Positions 44,420 to 55,617 of a stretch of 64,000 bases of DNA are shown piece by piece. The position numbers were made by a program, and so were the translations under genes. Origin of the DNA: Nematopogon swammerdamellus (Eukaryota; Arthropoda; Insecta; Lepidoptera; Adelidae); the NCBI GenBank assembly GCA_946902875.1, contig OX336345.1, positions 14,849,395-14,913,394 of the forward strand, written 5' to 3'. Under the pieces are notes generated by a model, which had not been told where the DNA came from, made no database searches, and saw only the letters and a program-made list of their open reading frames with translations. Numbering within the stretch: the first letter of the stretch is position 1; every line of letters starts with the position of its first letter.

Positions 44420-44760
44420 GAGATACATCTGTAACTGCCCACTCAACAGACACTTGTTCACGAATATGTGTCACCGACAACCCCCTATGAGGAGGATGCA
44501 TGGAGGAGGACGAAACAGCCGCCTACGTGATCCTGGATTGTCCGGAGGTGGCAAACGAACGGCTCCAGTTTCTTTCAATTGTGGGAACTGCTTCTGAAGC
44601 GTGGAAGTGATCGAGAAGAGTGCTCCGATTCAAGGAAGAGTTCAGGTGGCTGGAGTAGCATCACCCGAGCGTCAACGTACAACGGACAATTTTGACGTCT
44701 CAGTGCGGAAATAACCCATCCCTCAAGAGCCTGGGCAGCAAACCACAACCACAATAGTGA
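44420..44760 (+). pseudogene. LINE C-terminal fragment (zinc-knuckle/RNase H-distal region)
   Basis: One frame reads C-M-E-E-D-E-T-A-A-Y-V-I-L-D-C-P-E-V near 44500-44545, then RLQFLSIVGTASEAWK, with a stop and a later RVLRFKEEFRWLE. The 'CxxCxxxxETxxHxLxxC' type block is common near the C-terminus of R1/LOA/jockey-type LINE polyproteins. No RT remains. Fragment only. Confidence 0.5.
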
Positions 44761-45059
44761 TACATCTGTAAGACTTGATCACGAAAGAACTTACTGCTTG
44801 ATCCAATGAATATCGCATAAATTGCTGTATGCGGGAAGAGTTGGCGAGGTCTTACAGGTTGTCTTTCCACTTTTAGAGCTTACTGTACTTCACACATCTA
44901 CGGTATTCTCTCCAAGCCGGGCACGCAGCTTCTTAGAAACATGTCCTTTGTAGGTGTTATACATGTACGTAAATGCATTCCATAGAACTTTGAGAGTGGC
45001 GAGTTTTTTCTTTGGGGATAATTTTGTCAAACCGAAGTAGGTCATTTTAAGAATTTTTC

Positions 45060-45330
45060 GGCTACGCTGAACTGGACGAAAAACAAGAACTATTTACATA
45101 CCTAGCCGCTTCGACCGATCTTTCATTCAGGGCATCAATCCGGACAGGTCAAACCATATTCGATGGGTTAAACCTACCACCTAGTAAGGTAGGGACCTGG
45201 TTTTACGTGGAATCCCAACCACGGTAAGTCAGCGGTCGAACAGTCACTCATTCAAGTTCTGACCGCCCCCCGGTGTGCTTAATTTCACGATCGAACATCG
45301 ATCCATAGTACCACCGAGCTACCAAGGCTG
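45060..45330 (-). mobile_element. SINE family 1, reverse copy with tRNA-like head
   Basis: In reverse the head reads 'cagccttggtagctcggtgg' (A-box region) and 'ggttgggattcc' (B box, + strand 45209-45220), followed by the body. It has the same direction as the SLC22 gene; its 5' end is about 32 bp from the donor of exon A (45363). Confidence 0.75.
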
Positions 45331-45362
45331 ACAAGTTGTTATACAAAACGGTTACAGCTTAC

Positions 45363-45585
45363 CTCACTAACGATGGTAAGCCTGTCCTTGTAGATCCACC
45401 TGTCGCAAGGCTGAACCTCTGCTTCCAGCGCATCAATGTCGCAGGTCTCTTCTCCCCAGACATCCTCGTCCGTTCTGTTGAGACGGACGTGCCTGTCGCA
45501 CCGTCCCACCGTCCACTCCCCAGCTTCCAACCAGTCAGGAGAGTATAAGGTACTGTTGGCTGGCTCGCACTCGGAGATCCAGCAT
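45363..45585 (-). CDS. SLC22-type transporter, first recognised exon (extracellular loop)
   Basis: This encodes most of the large extracellular loop between TM1 and TM2: CWISECEPANSTLYSPDWLE, a Cys-rich middle (RCDRHVRLNRTDED...EETC) and PCDRWIYKDRLTIVSE, where 'CDRW-x-Y' and 'TIVSE' are SLC22 landmarks. Two N-glycosylation sequons (NST, NRT) and six Cys fit a disulphide-bonded ectodomain. The donor GAG|GTAAGC at 45363 is in phase 0. The 5' boundary is uncertain: the acceptor 'gttccag' at 45587-45586 is preferred; another at about 45678 ('aatccttag') would add about 30 residues. The exon for the cytosolic start and TM1 must lie upstream (higher coordinates) and was not found. Confidence 0.82.
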
Positions 45586-46439
45586 CTGGAACGATACATA
45601 TTGACTCCGTCACCATCTTCTTTTAGCTTGTTCCAATAACTGGGCATGGGTGTACATATTGTGCACTCCCCCATTCTTCTAAGGATTACATAATATAGTT
45701 CTTATTATCGTGCATTTCCATGGTAGTCGAGCCACTTGAGAGCTGCATGCAAATAATATAATCTGAGGGCACGGCAGTGCCCCCGCCAAGTCGAGCAAAC
45801 ACGGCCTTACCGTAACATCCTTTTTTCGCGGCAACTAAGGGTAGTTTTGGCCTTCCTGTATCCTTGTTGTGGATAGAGATATAAGCCTGAAATTAATCAG
45901 TTACCAAGAGTACCTACTTACCAAGCCTAGCTATACCTACATCCAAATTTCAAGTTCGTACCTATTATATATTTTATGAGATATTGCCAGTAAGTCCGTA
46001 ATTTTTGTCACTAACGCATTCACTCAGCGATCAACAAAAATCTAAGGTAGGTACTTCTAGAAGACCTACAAACTTGAAATTTAGGATTCAGTTAATGGTT
46101 AGCCCACAAAGAAAGGAAAAACTGAAACATCCTGAAATTGAAGCCCCGTTTTCTTTCCGGTTGTTAAAATGGAATACAAATATAATAAGTAACTAAATAT
46201 TGATTATTATTAATTAGAAAATTGTTGAATTAGGTCTTCAATGATATGAAAAGACATGCATGGGATCTTACAATTTTTTACGGTGGAACGGTTGCGTGCG
46301 AGACCTGGCATATTTTTACATTATATGTTTTTGATTGGATTAGTACGTGCACATATGGTTTACATACAAGAACACTGTATATATAGTACTGCCACTTAAT
46401 GTTTTTCTTCATAGAACTAGTTAAGGTAGGTAGCGTTCA

Positions 46440-47400
46440 TGCTGAAACTCGAACGTTGAAGCTAGAAACTCATTGGGCCCACGTACGCTACGCACGCGTA
46501 TCTGGGCGCGTCGGTCTCCATACATTTTATATGGAAGAGTGCAGCACGCAGTTTCATTGCGCCCACGCCACCCTACGCTACGCGACACACGCGACGTCGA
46601 TGCCCTGTTTCCAGATTTTCGTCAGCGACGTCAGCGAGTGGAGGGAGGTGGCCCACGTGTGCGTACGTGTGTGGGGCTAGTGAGTTTCTACGCCACACAC
46701 ATTTGCGCGTCAGTGTGTCCAAGTTCGCGATACGGGCAAGACGCGTTGATTCCATAGCGACAGGAAGTATCGCAGATATAATATGCAGTGGAGCTATTCT
46801 TTCGAAGTACACCGACCCACACGGTCAGTGTCAATTTCCATAAAAGAAAATGTGGAAATGAAGTACCTATTAGATCAAATGTAATATTATTCAATTTGTC
46901 GAACTTTCTGTATTAGTAATAAAGACAGTTTGGGATATAAATTATAGACAGATAATAGATAGATAGAAATTCTTTATTGCTTCAAAACATTTATTATCAA
47001 TTTTATTATTATAAAAAAATTATATTATTATTCGAATCCGGTCGGCGTGCAGCAATGAGTTTTTTCTGATGAAAAAATGTACATGCAGAAGCGGTGTAAA
47101 ACTGTAGGTCCCTTCCCTTGCCCCTTACTAGGTGGTAGGCTCAAATTGTAGCCGACTGGGTTGGTACCACCGTACTGGAAGTAAGATAGTCGCATAGCAG
47201 CCTACGCAGTGTTCTCGACATTGGTACGAGCACTCTGTACGAAAACTAACACCAGACTGATGTGCCACACGTACGAACGTCCGCGTCGGCGTAGTGAGTT
47301 CACACACGCCCACGTACGCGGACGTCGCAGTCGTGTGCGTCGGCCCAATGAGTTTCCAGCTTGAGTTTCCAGCTTTAGACACGTTATGGGTGGCACCATA
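46440..47400. repeat. GC-rich dispersed repeat pair with a SINE between
   Basis: 46470-46700 and 47275-47380 share 'aactcattgggcccacgtac', 'cacacgcccacgtacg' and 'gtcggcccaatgagttt' motifs, partly inverted, typical of a GC-rich short element. Between them, at 46785-46825, is the 'gcagtggagctattctttcg' fragment. Neither copy codes. Region 45680-46440 is AT-rich, with no gene and no SLC22 first exon seen. Confidence 0.5.
47060..47240 (+). mobile_element. SINE family 2, internal fragment
   Basis: 'gatgaaaaaatgtacatgca', 'gtaaaactgtaggtcccttc', 'gttggtaccaccgtactgga' and 'agtcgcatagcagcctacgc' match the SINE at 63065-63475 (reverse) and 35960-36245. From 47400 to 48540 nothing recognisable. Confidence 0.6.
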
Positions 47401-48544
47401 TGTCGCGCTTTCAATAATAATAAAAATTATATATACCTATATTCAGTTGACCCCTCCACTCAGACTCTCCACCAAGAATAGGCCTATTGGTGACTGAAGG
47501 GATCATGCATGTGACAGTCAGTACACGCCTATTTAGGTATGGATGCGGACTAAACCACGGAGCGCATTGAGATGTTTACCATGCTTATATTATTTCGGCG
47601 GTCATCATAATCAAAATGAGCCAAATTACCTCGTAACCCACAAAAAAGGTGAAATCGGGTTAAGTATGCAGAAAAATTTTAAATTAAAAACTTTGTGTTT
47701 GCTAAAAACTCGCAACCCGCGGTCTATTGAATTTAAATTTGAAATAATGGCAATAAATTACTTCCCCAAGCGAGTGGTAACACATTCAGCGAAATTTGCG
47801 CACAATTTCTCGCAAGCCACGCAACAGCCTGTCAAAATAATCAAAATAATTATATTTATTTTGAATAAAATTTTTAATTATATCTACCTACTATAAGCAA
47901 TCAAACAAGAACAAAAACCACAAAATATTTACATTTATTTGATTATTTATGAAATAAAAAAGTTTTAACCTCCTGTAAAATTTGATCTCCGTGGGTTGTG
48001 TGTGTGTATGATGCCTGTAAGCCATCGCATTGTCAGCTTGCTCAGCGCCACGAGGCCAGCCAGGTGTAGGCCAGTGACCAATCTGTTACTTGTTTTGGAA
48101 GTACCTAACAACCACTTGTTAGGTGTACTTTCCGCAAAGGCAATTGAAGGTTGAGCTAACGCTATAACGATATGGGTCAATATTTAAATTTGGGATTTAA
48201 TAATATTTTGTGATGAACCCAAGGGGAAATGGAAAGGAAAAAGAAAATCTATGTAGGCCCGGTAGTTATGAAACAAAAATATAGGTAGGTAAGTATATAT
48301 TTTATCTCGTTAGGTATAAACTTTATATTGAGTCCTTTTCAGTGAGGTGATCCTATAAGGGGGTTCCGTTTTTTGTTGTTTAGAGGTGAGGAACCCTAAA
48401 AAATACTATAAATTTAAATTTAAATCATAGAAATGCTCCATTCTACCTAGCACATTTAATTAGGTGTTTTATCATCTGCTATCGATGTATTGTACTGGTA
48501 CAATACCGTTGTATTGGTACTACAGGTATAACTATTTATTTTGA

Positions 48545-48828
48545 CGTGATAACGTCTTATAAATTGATGAACACCGGCTGCACGCACGAAAAAGTGTCAC
48601 GTTCCATCTGAGCCTGTGTGTGCAAGCGAGAGCGCGCAACAAGCGATAGAGAGGCACAATCGGCCCAAGCGGCAGTGTTGCCAAACGTACGGTAATTGCC
48701 GTATCGTACGGTAATCGAGGCTAGAAATCGACAAATGTACGGCGTACGGCAGCGATAGGGGTGCCGTACGAAAAAATACGGTAATTCTTATAGCTGTGTT
48801 TCTTTATGACGTTATCACGTAAAACTAT
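48545..48828. mobile_element. MITE with 'acgtgataacgtc' ends
   Basis: The left 'gacgtgataacgtcttata' and right 'tatgacgttatcacgtaaa' ends are reverse complements over about 17 bp. The interior holds repeated 'tacggtaat/gtacgg' motifs and a 'cagtgttgccaaacgtacgg' segment. Noncoding. Confidence 0.65.
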
Positions 48829-49106
48829 CGTCCGTAAACCGACTTTATTTCCATAGGTCCAAATAAAAATTCAAGGGTTACCACAATCGTGGTACCACAA
48901 CGTCTTCAATAATATTATTGTCTTCGGTATTGCGCCACAGTTTTTATGTCGTCCATGTTGTCGTCGCATTTGCATTTAAAACCTTGACCCACGAAAACCT
49001 CCTGCATCTTTGGAGTGCAGTTCACCTTGGTGAAAATTAAAACTGCAGTATAGGGTCCATGTACGTTAGCAAAACCAGTTCAAAACCGGTCCGAGAAATT
49101 AAATTA

Positions 49107-49235
49107 ACTGGTAAAGAGCGTTCCACATAACTTGTCCCTTGAAGTAAGCCATTTCAATCTCTATTGCTGATTCAATCTCTATTTCTATTTCAATCTCTAT
49201 TGGATTACCGGGAGGGACAAGTTACGTGAAACAGG
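49107..49235. repeat. Short inverted repeat element
   Basis: 'gttccacataacttgtccc' and 'gggacaagttacgtgaaac' are near-perfect reverse complements 90 bp apart; the middle repeats 'caatctctatt' several times. Probably a small MITE related to 6264-6533. Confidence 0.6.
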
Positions 49236-49399
49236 GTAGGTAGGTACCGAAAACAAATTTACTGTGGAAAAGAGATGGGATGTGTGGAGATGTTGGTACC
49301 AAACAGCTATAGAAAAAATATACATATATAATAAAAATAAACAGCTATAGTAATTTGCAGACTGTTTTTCGATAGCTCAAAAATATTTTAGGGGATGCG

Positions 49400-49640
49400 A
49401 AAACTCTCAGAAAGCGCACAGTTGTTGGAAGCTTTCGGGGGTGGTTTCTTTGAAAGAAGAAAGAAAAGAAAGTAGAGGTACAGTCGTACCTACGTATGTA
49501 ACCCATTGACTCTTATATAGGTGCAAAGCCGAAAATGAAGCGAAAATAATTACGTTCCGACCAGGATTCGAACCTGGAACGCTGGCTTGAGTCGCCACCG
49601 CGTTACCATTTCTTTTTATTTTCGGCCTTGCATGTATAAA
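49400..49640 (-). mobile_element. tRNA-derived SINE or tRNA pseudogene (family 3)
   Basis: On the - strand 'ggtaacgcggtggcgactca' resembles a D-arm/A box and 'ccaggttcgaatcctgg' (49577-49561) is a perfect T-arm with B box. A matching acceptor stem is absent and the sequence continues into unrelated AT-rich body text, so it is not called as a tRNA gene. The head of a SINE is the best reading. Confidence 0.6.
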
Positions 49641-49764
49641 TATAATGCATGTATGAATAAATATAAAACGGTTTAGTAGTTAAATATAAAAGGAAAATTA
49701 TAAACAAAATAAAAAGTACCCCATTGACTTATATATGTATGTACCCATATCGCTATTCTTCCTT

Positions 49765-49993
49765 ATCCTTACCTATAATAAAATCCAACGTCTGCTTTCT
49801 GTCTGTCTGAGTGTATGTCTGTCTGTCCGCTTATAACTCGAGAACCACTGAACCGATTTTAATAAAAAAAAAATCTACGGATAGCTTGATTCTTCCCATC
49901 AACTATAGGCTACTTACTATCACGCTAAATGGCTTATGAGGTTAGCAGTGAAGTGAAATATGAGAGCGGGCGGAGCCGCGGGCACAGCTAGTG
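49765..49993 (-). mobile_element. Dispersed element, reverse copy of 29349-29560
   Basis: Starts 'ttacctataataaaatccaa' + 'cgtctgctttctgtctgtct' and ends 'agcgggcggagccgcgggca' + 'cagctagtg'. The two copies agree almost base for base apart from small indels, suggesting recent spread. A 50040-50160 inverted repeat ('attctgacagcggactcagcgctg' region / 'cagcgctgattccgctgtcagaat' region) follows. Nothing else is recognisable up to 50823. Confidence 0.75.
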
Positions 49994-50823
49994 TACCCAT
50001 ATCGCTATGTACCCACAGATTGAATCTTAGGTCCATGAATGTACCCGTATTGTAAATTCTGACAGCGGACTCAGCGCTGATGTGGCGCTGAGAGCCACTT
50101 TAGTAAGTGGCTGTCAGCGCCACAACAGCGCTGATTCCGCTGTCAGAATTTACAAGAATAGACCTGCTGTAGGTACGTGGAAGTGGTCCGTTCGTCCGTA
50201 GGCACCACGGACTATAGACACTTTGCTACATGGACTTGTTCATGAAAAAGTTGTTATTTTCTTCCGTTCAAGCATGTTCAAGGAAAAGTAAATAGATCGT
50301 AGTGAGTAAGTTGTGAAGACACAAGCGCAGACACAAGTCAGTAAACCGCAGTCCAGTTTGCTCAGGTGTTTGAGCAGAACTTGATGGTAAATACACACTC
50401 GTAAAGACGTATTGCGGTTTGCAAGCGATCATTCTCACTCGAATTTTTCCTATATAAGTTTGCAAAAGGTACGTCATTATTTGTACGCTCTGTAGTAAAA
50501 TAAATATATTGAACTAACTTTTTCCAACAGCTCCGCTCGCGGTATTGTCGGCCTTGAGCCCATGGAGATCTAGAGCTATTAGTTTCTAAACCTTTAAAAG
50601 TGTATCTATTACAGACAGTTGTTGCATTCAGATTGCATTTGAGTGTAATTTTTTTTTTTTAATTTATCTCTTTTGATTTTTCACGTTATTTACGTCTTTC
50701 TGCATACGGCGACGGTTGACCTAGAAATACATGTCACTACGCTGCAATGCCAAAGCGTAGTTACGTGTTTGCGGAAAATACAATACCTACGATACATTTA
50801 ATAAGCGTCGCGTGCTGCTTGCC

Positions 50824-51337
50824 TTAGGTACCTATGTATTTCTTTTTTACCCGACTAGGCAGTGGGCTGGGCACATCTGTCGCAGACCCGACAACTGCTG
50901 GGGGTAGACTAAACGGGTATGAGACGGGTGCTCGAATGGAGCTAGCCAAAATTCATTCGTAGGTAGCTAGCCAAAATTGAGTTCTGGCTCCTTTATTTGT
51001 CCGTGCCAAACGCCACCATATCGCACTCAATGACCAATCAAAATACGTAGCGTGGGACGCCGACCGCTAGGTGGACAGACGACCTAAAAAAGGTAGCCGG
51101 CAGTGGATGTATGAGGAGAGCGGAAGACCGCGTGTGGTGTGGTGGTCGTGCCTTGGGAGAGGCTTATGTCCAGCAGTGGACCGATGCGGGCTGATGATGA
51201 CGATGACTAGGGAGAAGAGAAAAGGAGTGTAATGTGTTTAGCCTGAATTTTTATATGTGTGTTCGGGCCACTCTAGCGCGGAGCCACAGATTACTTAATA
51301 GTTACTTCGTAACAGATAAATCACTCCATAGAAAATG
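50824..51337. repeat. 514-bp flanking direct repeat, left copy
   Basis: Identical over all 514 bp, line by line, to 55744-56257. It holds a LINE 3' tail ('gcggaagaccgcgtgtggtg', 'tgggagaggcttatgtccag', 'gctgatgatgacgatgac') and then the start of the dispersed element 'gagccacagattacttaata ... ccatagaaaatg', which is broken at 51337 by the retrotransposon. It lies outside the LTRs, so it is not part of the LTR repeat. Confidence 0.95.
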
Positions 51338-51442
51338 ATAAATATGCGGTTGGTGTTTTCCATCTTTATTGACACACAGCAAAACAAACAACAAAACACA
51401 ATCACGTTCCAGTGCGCGCGCACTCTACGAACATACATATTA
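51336..51442 (-). mobile_element. Ty3/gypsy element, 3' LTR
   Basis: About 107 bp, identical to 55640-55746. In element (-) sense it contains 'tcaataaagatggaaaacac', an AATAAA signal, and ends TTTATCA. The exact outer edge is ambiguous by a few bases because the ends overlap the flanking repeat ('tg' on one side, 'tta' on the other). A purine-rich tract (AAGGTGGAGGAA in element sense, + strand about 51444-51455) abuts its inner edge, as expected for the polypurine primer. Confidence 0.88.
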
Positions 51443-51478
51443 TTCCTCCACCTTAAATTAAAAGTTACCTAGAAGGAT

Positions 51479-54400
51479 CTACGTTTTATAGTTTATAACT
51501 TTTCGCGGTCTCAATACCCGCGCAGGAACATCGGAAGACGTAGTGGCCGTTCTTGTAACGGCAGCTGCTGCTGGGTCAGCCACGGCGAACTCTCCCTCTG
51601 TCTCATCGGCGGCAGGTACAGCACGCCTCGCATCTTCTACTGCTTCCTGTACCTCTCCCGATGTCTCTCGCAGCACATCTTGCTCTTCCGGAAGCTGAGT
51701 GAGCGGCGGCGTAGTCAGCGACGGCGGAGCAGCCCATACTGTAGGTGGTGCCGGAAATGTCACTCTACTACTTCCTCCACCAGGTGACGACTGGCCCGCC
51801 GCAACAGCGTCATCGCCACCTTTGTACTCCCATAATTGGTCGACATGTTTTTTAAACGATATCTTCAGGTCTTCCGCGAACACGATATACGTATTTCTAC
51901 CTAACACTTTTGTAATCACTCCTCTTGTCCACTGTACTGACTTATCTTGTTTGTAAATTTTAAACAAAACTCTGTCATCCTTTTTGAACATTTTTTTTCT
52001 ACTTCCACCCCTATACTTATTCTGCAAAAACTGATTTTTTTTTACAGTTTCAGCAACGGCAGGCGAGAACGGAGCTGGTCGATCGTTTAGCTTAAGAATA
52101 TCGAGTCGGCTGCGCATTTGACGACCAAACAGTAAAGCGGCCGGAGAACGTTCTGTTGTAGTGTGTACGGAATTCCTGTATTGAAATAAATATTCTAACA
52201 ACTTTGACTGAACCTCCTTCTTGTTAGAATATTTTAAAGCTATACTCTTTATCCCCTTTTTAATCGTTTTTACAAAGGATTCTGCCTGCCCATTACTGGA
52301 CGGATGGTGGGCAGGGATAGTTATAAATGATATCGCATTCAACTTACAGAAGTTTAAAAACTCTCGAGATGTAAAAGACGTTCCATTATCTGTGGCAATT
52401 GTATGTGGAACTCCAAATCTAGACATTACTTCCTGAAGTTTTTCTATGAGCCCACTTGAAGAATAATCAGACATGAGGAAACATTCCACCCACTTTGTGT
52501 ACGCATCTACTACAATTAGGAAAGACTTATTATTAATTGGACCCAGATAATCTAAATGCACTCTATACCACGGATGTGGAGGGAACTCCCAGTTGCGGGG
52601 CGGTGCGCTGGGAGGGGCGGGCCGCAGCTGATTGCAAACCTCGCATGCTCCTATGTACCGCTCGATATCAGCGTCAATCTGCGGCCACCAAAACCTACTT
52701 CTAGCTTCGGCCTTTGTCTTAACGACGCCTAAATGAGTCCTGTGTAATTCTTTTAGCATTTTATCTCTATAAATAGTTGGTACGACCAACTTGTGACCAC
52801 GCATTAGGCAGCCCGCTTCACACTCCAACTGCAGCCTACAATGGAAATATGGTGCTAGACGGTCATTCACGTTCTTTGGCGGCCAGCCGTTTAGCACTTG
52901 ACTTACTACAGCACTTAGCAATTCATCGGTGCTGGTTTCACGTCGTATGTCCTCCCGCGTCACCGGCAGATCTCCGTCTGATACAAAATTTATATATGAG
53001 GCGCGGTCCTCCAAACAGGAACACCAGTCGGCCGGACCCCCCTCCCTCATGTTGTGCCTGCCTACGAGTGGAGGCAGGGAAGCACGGGACAGGTAATCAG
53101 CTGCATTTTCTGTACCTTTAACATACTCTATTTTAAAGTTATACGCTGAAAGGAAAAGTGCATACCTTTGCAGTCGGTTTGCTGTCATTTCAGGAATACC
53201 TTTGTTAGGCCCAAAAATGGCTAGAAGTGGCTTGTGGTCTGTTTTCAAAGTAAACGGGTCCTTGCGGCCATACAAATAGTGATGGAAACGCCTTACTCCA
53301 AATATTATAGCCGTCGCTTCCTTTTGCAACTGACTATAATTCCTTTCCGCCGTAGTGAGGGATCTTGATGCATACGCTAGCGGTCTCTCCAACCCGCCTT
53401 CTATCTGCGATAAAATAGCGCTTACTCCGTTCGGACCCGCGTCAGTGATGAGCTGCAATTGCAATTGAGGATTAAAATGTGCTAACACTCTCTCCGATGC
53501 TAGCTCTAACTTAATTCGGTGGACCGCCTGCTCGTGCTCCTCGCTCCACTTCCACTTCACGTCTTTACGCAAAAGATTGTTAAGTGGGCTCAATACCGAC
53601 GATGCATTAGGTACAAAATTTCGGTAATAATTCACCATACCAAGAAAAGATTTCAGCTGACTTACATTCCCGGGTGATGTAGCTTGCAACACTGCTTTAA
53701 CCTTTTCTTTAGATTTATGTAGGCCGTCCTTATCAATGACATACCCTAAATACGTCACTGACTTTTCCAAAAATAAACATTTTTCGGATTGTAATATGAG
53801 ACCGGCATCTCTTAATCTATCTAACACTAGGTGTAAGCGCTTAATGTGTTCTTGTCTATTACGGCCCGTTATGAGGATATCATCTAAAAATACGAGCACA
53901 CCGGTAATGCCTTCTAAAATCGTTTCTAAGGTCCTCTGGAAAATTGCTGGCGCAGACGACAGCCCGAACACTAGGCGCGTATACTTAAAAAGTCCCTTAT
54001 GTGTATTTATGCATGTCAAATTCTGTGACTCGTCTTCTAATTCAAGCTGATTGTATGCAGACGACAAATCGAGCTTACTGAATTCTTCCCCGCCGCTCAA
54101 CCTGGCAAACAGTTCCTCTATCTTAGGTAGTGGGTATTGATCTACCTCCAGCTGTTTGTTGATTGACACTGAGTAATCTGCACATAGGCGAATATCGCCA
54201 TTTGCTTTTAATATAGGAACTACAGGCGATGCATATTCCGAGTATGTTACAGGCACGAGTACCCCTTCTTTCACCAACCTGTCGATCTCCCATCCCACCT
54301 TTTCTTTAAGAGCGAACGCTACTGTCCTAGCTCTAAAAAAAATTGGCTTGGAGTTTGGTTTTACGTTTAGGCGTACCTTGCCCTTATTGTACCTACCTAA

Positions 54401-55609
54401 TTTTTTTGAAAATACCTCCGGGTACAATATTTTAATTTCCCTTTTCACATTTTCCACACCACTTTTACCTTCGCAAAACCGAATAGGACCTAATTCCAAG
54501 TTAAATGCAGATATGAAGTCTCTACCTAGTAACGAGACCTTAGCCTTAGGAATTACATAAATATCCAGGTCTTGGGTTTGATTGTCATAGGTCACAGGCA
54601 GGCGTACCGTTCCGAGAGTTTGAATACCTCCACCAGTATAGTTTACTAATTTTATCTTACTAGGCGCGAGGTGAAATTCCTTCAGATGTTTTCGGTACAA
54701 GCTTTCTGGTATCGCGGTGACGTACGACCCGCTATCTACTTGAAAATGTACGGCCACCATACCAGCCAACCTTACTGTTTGAGTCATCGGCCTGCCGTTC
54801 AAACACTGAATATTGTAAACTACTAGCTCACCGTCATTGCCGCCAATCCCGACAACACATTCATTCTCAACACAATTCAGAGCCTTGCGAGGGCACATTT
54901 TCTTCAAATGACCATCCTCCCTGCATAAATTACATTTATAATTTTTGAAACGACAGTTGTTAGACGTGTGATTCTTATAACCGCAGACATGGCACTTAAC
55001 ACCGGCATTGGTGCCAAGGGCAACTGGTGCAGATCCTGTTATCTTGCAGACGCTCTTCTCCAATACAGTGGCCGATTTTGCACCGAAACGCGCACTCTGT
55101 ATGCCTTGCGCCTTACTCACGGCTTGTGCTAGCGTCAAGGTTTCGATACTCTTCTCGAACAACTTCTCTCGTTCCGGTCCCGGCAACATGCCGAGCACGA
55201 ACCTGTCGCGGAGAGTCTCATCCAGTTGTGATGTGAATCCGCAGTGCAGTGCGAGGCCTCTCACTCTCGCCGCCCACTCTGCCATTCCCTCCCCGGCCTC
55301 CTGTGCGGCCTGGTAGAAGTTCCATCTGTCGGCGAACCCGCAACGCTTCGGTTTGAAATGTTCGTCGAGCAGCGATGTCAACCGCACAAAAGTAATGGAG
55401 TTGATGCTCTCCGGAAAGGCTAGGTCTCGTACCAGCTTATACGAGTCTTCCGTGAGTGAACTGATCAATATTGACTTCCTCTTTTCCGCCGACTTGTCCG
55501 ACTCTTCATTAATATTGTTGGCCAGGAACCAATGTCGCAGTCTATCCTTATAGACCGGCCACTCCTGACTGCCACAGTCGAACGAGTCTAACTTTCCAAC
55601 CACCGACAT
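51479..55609 (-). CDS. Ty3/gypsy (mag-like) gag-pol polyprotein
   Basis: One uninterrupted frame of 1,376 codons from ATG 55609 to TAG 51479; an in-frame TTG at 55639 lies in the primer-binding region and is not taken as the start. Counting from that TTG, the order is: gag (residues 20-200), two CCHC zinc knuckles (216-229, 236-249), retropepsin D-S-G (302-304), reverse transcriptase with FLDD (584-587), RNase H (TDAG from 732, LKTDHKPL near 800), integrase HHCC zinc finger (966-1002) and D-D-E core (1030, 1084, 1120), then an acidic, Ala/Thr/Pro-rich tail. RT-RNaseH-IN order defines Ty3/gypsy; gag and pol in one frame, a TTGGCGAC start and very short LTRs recall the mag lineage. No stop or frameshift, so it may be capable of moving. 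Confidence 0.95.
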   Translation of the reverse strand: MSVVGKLDSFDCGSQEWPVYKDRLRHWFLANNINEESDKSAEKRKSILISSLTEDSYKLVRDLAFPESINSITFVRLTSLLDEHFKPKRCGFADRWNFYQAAQEAGEGMAEWAARVRGLALHCGFTSQLDETLRDRFVLGMLPGPEREKLFEKSIETLTLAQAVSKAQGIQSARFGAKSATVLEKSVCKITGSAPVALGTNAGVKCHVCGYKNHTSNNCRFKNYKCNLCREDGHLKKMCPRKALNCVENECVVGIGGNDGELVVYNIQCLNGRPMTQTVRLAGMVAVHFQVDSGSYVTAIPESLYRKHLKEFHLAPSKIKLVNYTGGGIQTLGTVRLPVTYDNQTQDLDIYVIPKAKVSLLGRDFISAFNLELGPIRFCEGKSGVENVKREIKILYPEVFSKKLGRYNKGKVRLNVKPNSKPIFFRARTVAFALKEKVGWEIDRLVKEGVLVPVTYSEYASPVVPILKANGDIRLCADYSVSINKQLEVDQYPLPKIEELFARLSGGEEFSKLDLSSAYNQLELEDESQNLTCINTHKGLFKYTRLVFGLSSAPAIFQRTLETILEGITGVLVFLDDILITGRNRQEHIKRLHLVLDRLRDAGLILQSEKCLFLEKSVTYLGYVIDKDGLHKSKEKVKAVLQATSPGNVSQLKSFLGMVNYYRNFVPNASSVLSPLNNLLRKDVKWKWSEEHEQAVHRIKLELASERVLAHFNPQLQLQLITDAGPNGVSAILSQIEGGLERPLAYASRSLTTAERNYSQLQKEATAIIFGVRRFHHYLYGRKDPFTLKTDHKPLLAIFGPNKGIPEMTANRLQRYALFLSAYNFKIEYVKGTENAADYLSRASLPPLVGRHNMREGGPADWCSCLEDRASYINFVSDGDLPVTREDIRRETSTDELLSAVVSQVLNGWPPKNVNDRLAPYFHCRLQLECEAGCLMRGHKLVVPTIYRDKMLKELHRTHLGVVKTKAEARSRFWWPQIDADIERYIGACEVCNQLRPAPPSAPPRNWEFPPHPWYRVHLDYLGPINNKSFLIVVDAYTKWVECFLMSDYSSSGLIEKLQEVMSRFGVPHTIATDNGTSFTSREFLNFCKLNAISFITIPAHHPSSNGQAESFVKTIKKGIKSIALKYSNKKEVQSKLLEYLFQYRNSVHTTTERSPAALLFGRQMRSRLDILKLNDRPAPFSPAVAETVKKNQFLQNKYRGGSRKKMFKKDDRVLFKIYKQDKSVQWTRGVITKVLGRNTYIVFAEDLKISFKKHVDQLWEYKGGDDAVAAGQSSPGGGSSRVTFPAPPTVWAAPPSLTTPPLTQLPEEQDVLRETSGEVQEAVEDARRAVPAADETEGEFAVADPAAAAVTRTATTSSDVPARVLRPRKVINYKT

Positions 55610-55617
55610 TCTAGGTT

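Noticed and set aside
49561..49610. tRNA gene candidate (perfect T-arm)
   Set aside because: No acceptor stem pairing and continuing repeat-type sequence; better read as a SINE head.
50824..51442. Treating the 514-bp repeat plus LTR as one long (~620-bp) LTR
   Set aside because: The order is X-LTR on the left but LTR-X on the right, so X cannot be part of a direct terminal repeat; X also holds sequence found independently at 24.6 kb and elsewhere.
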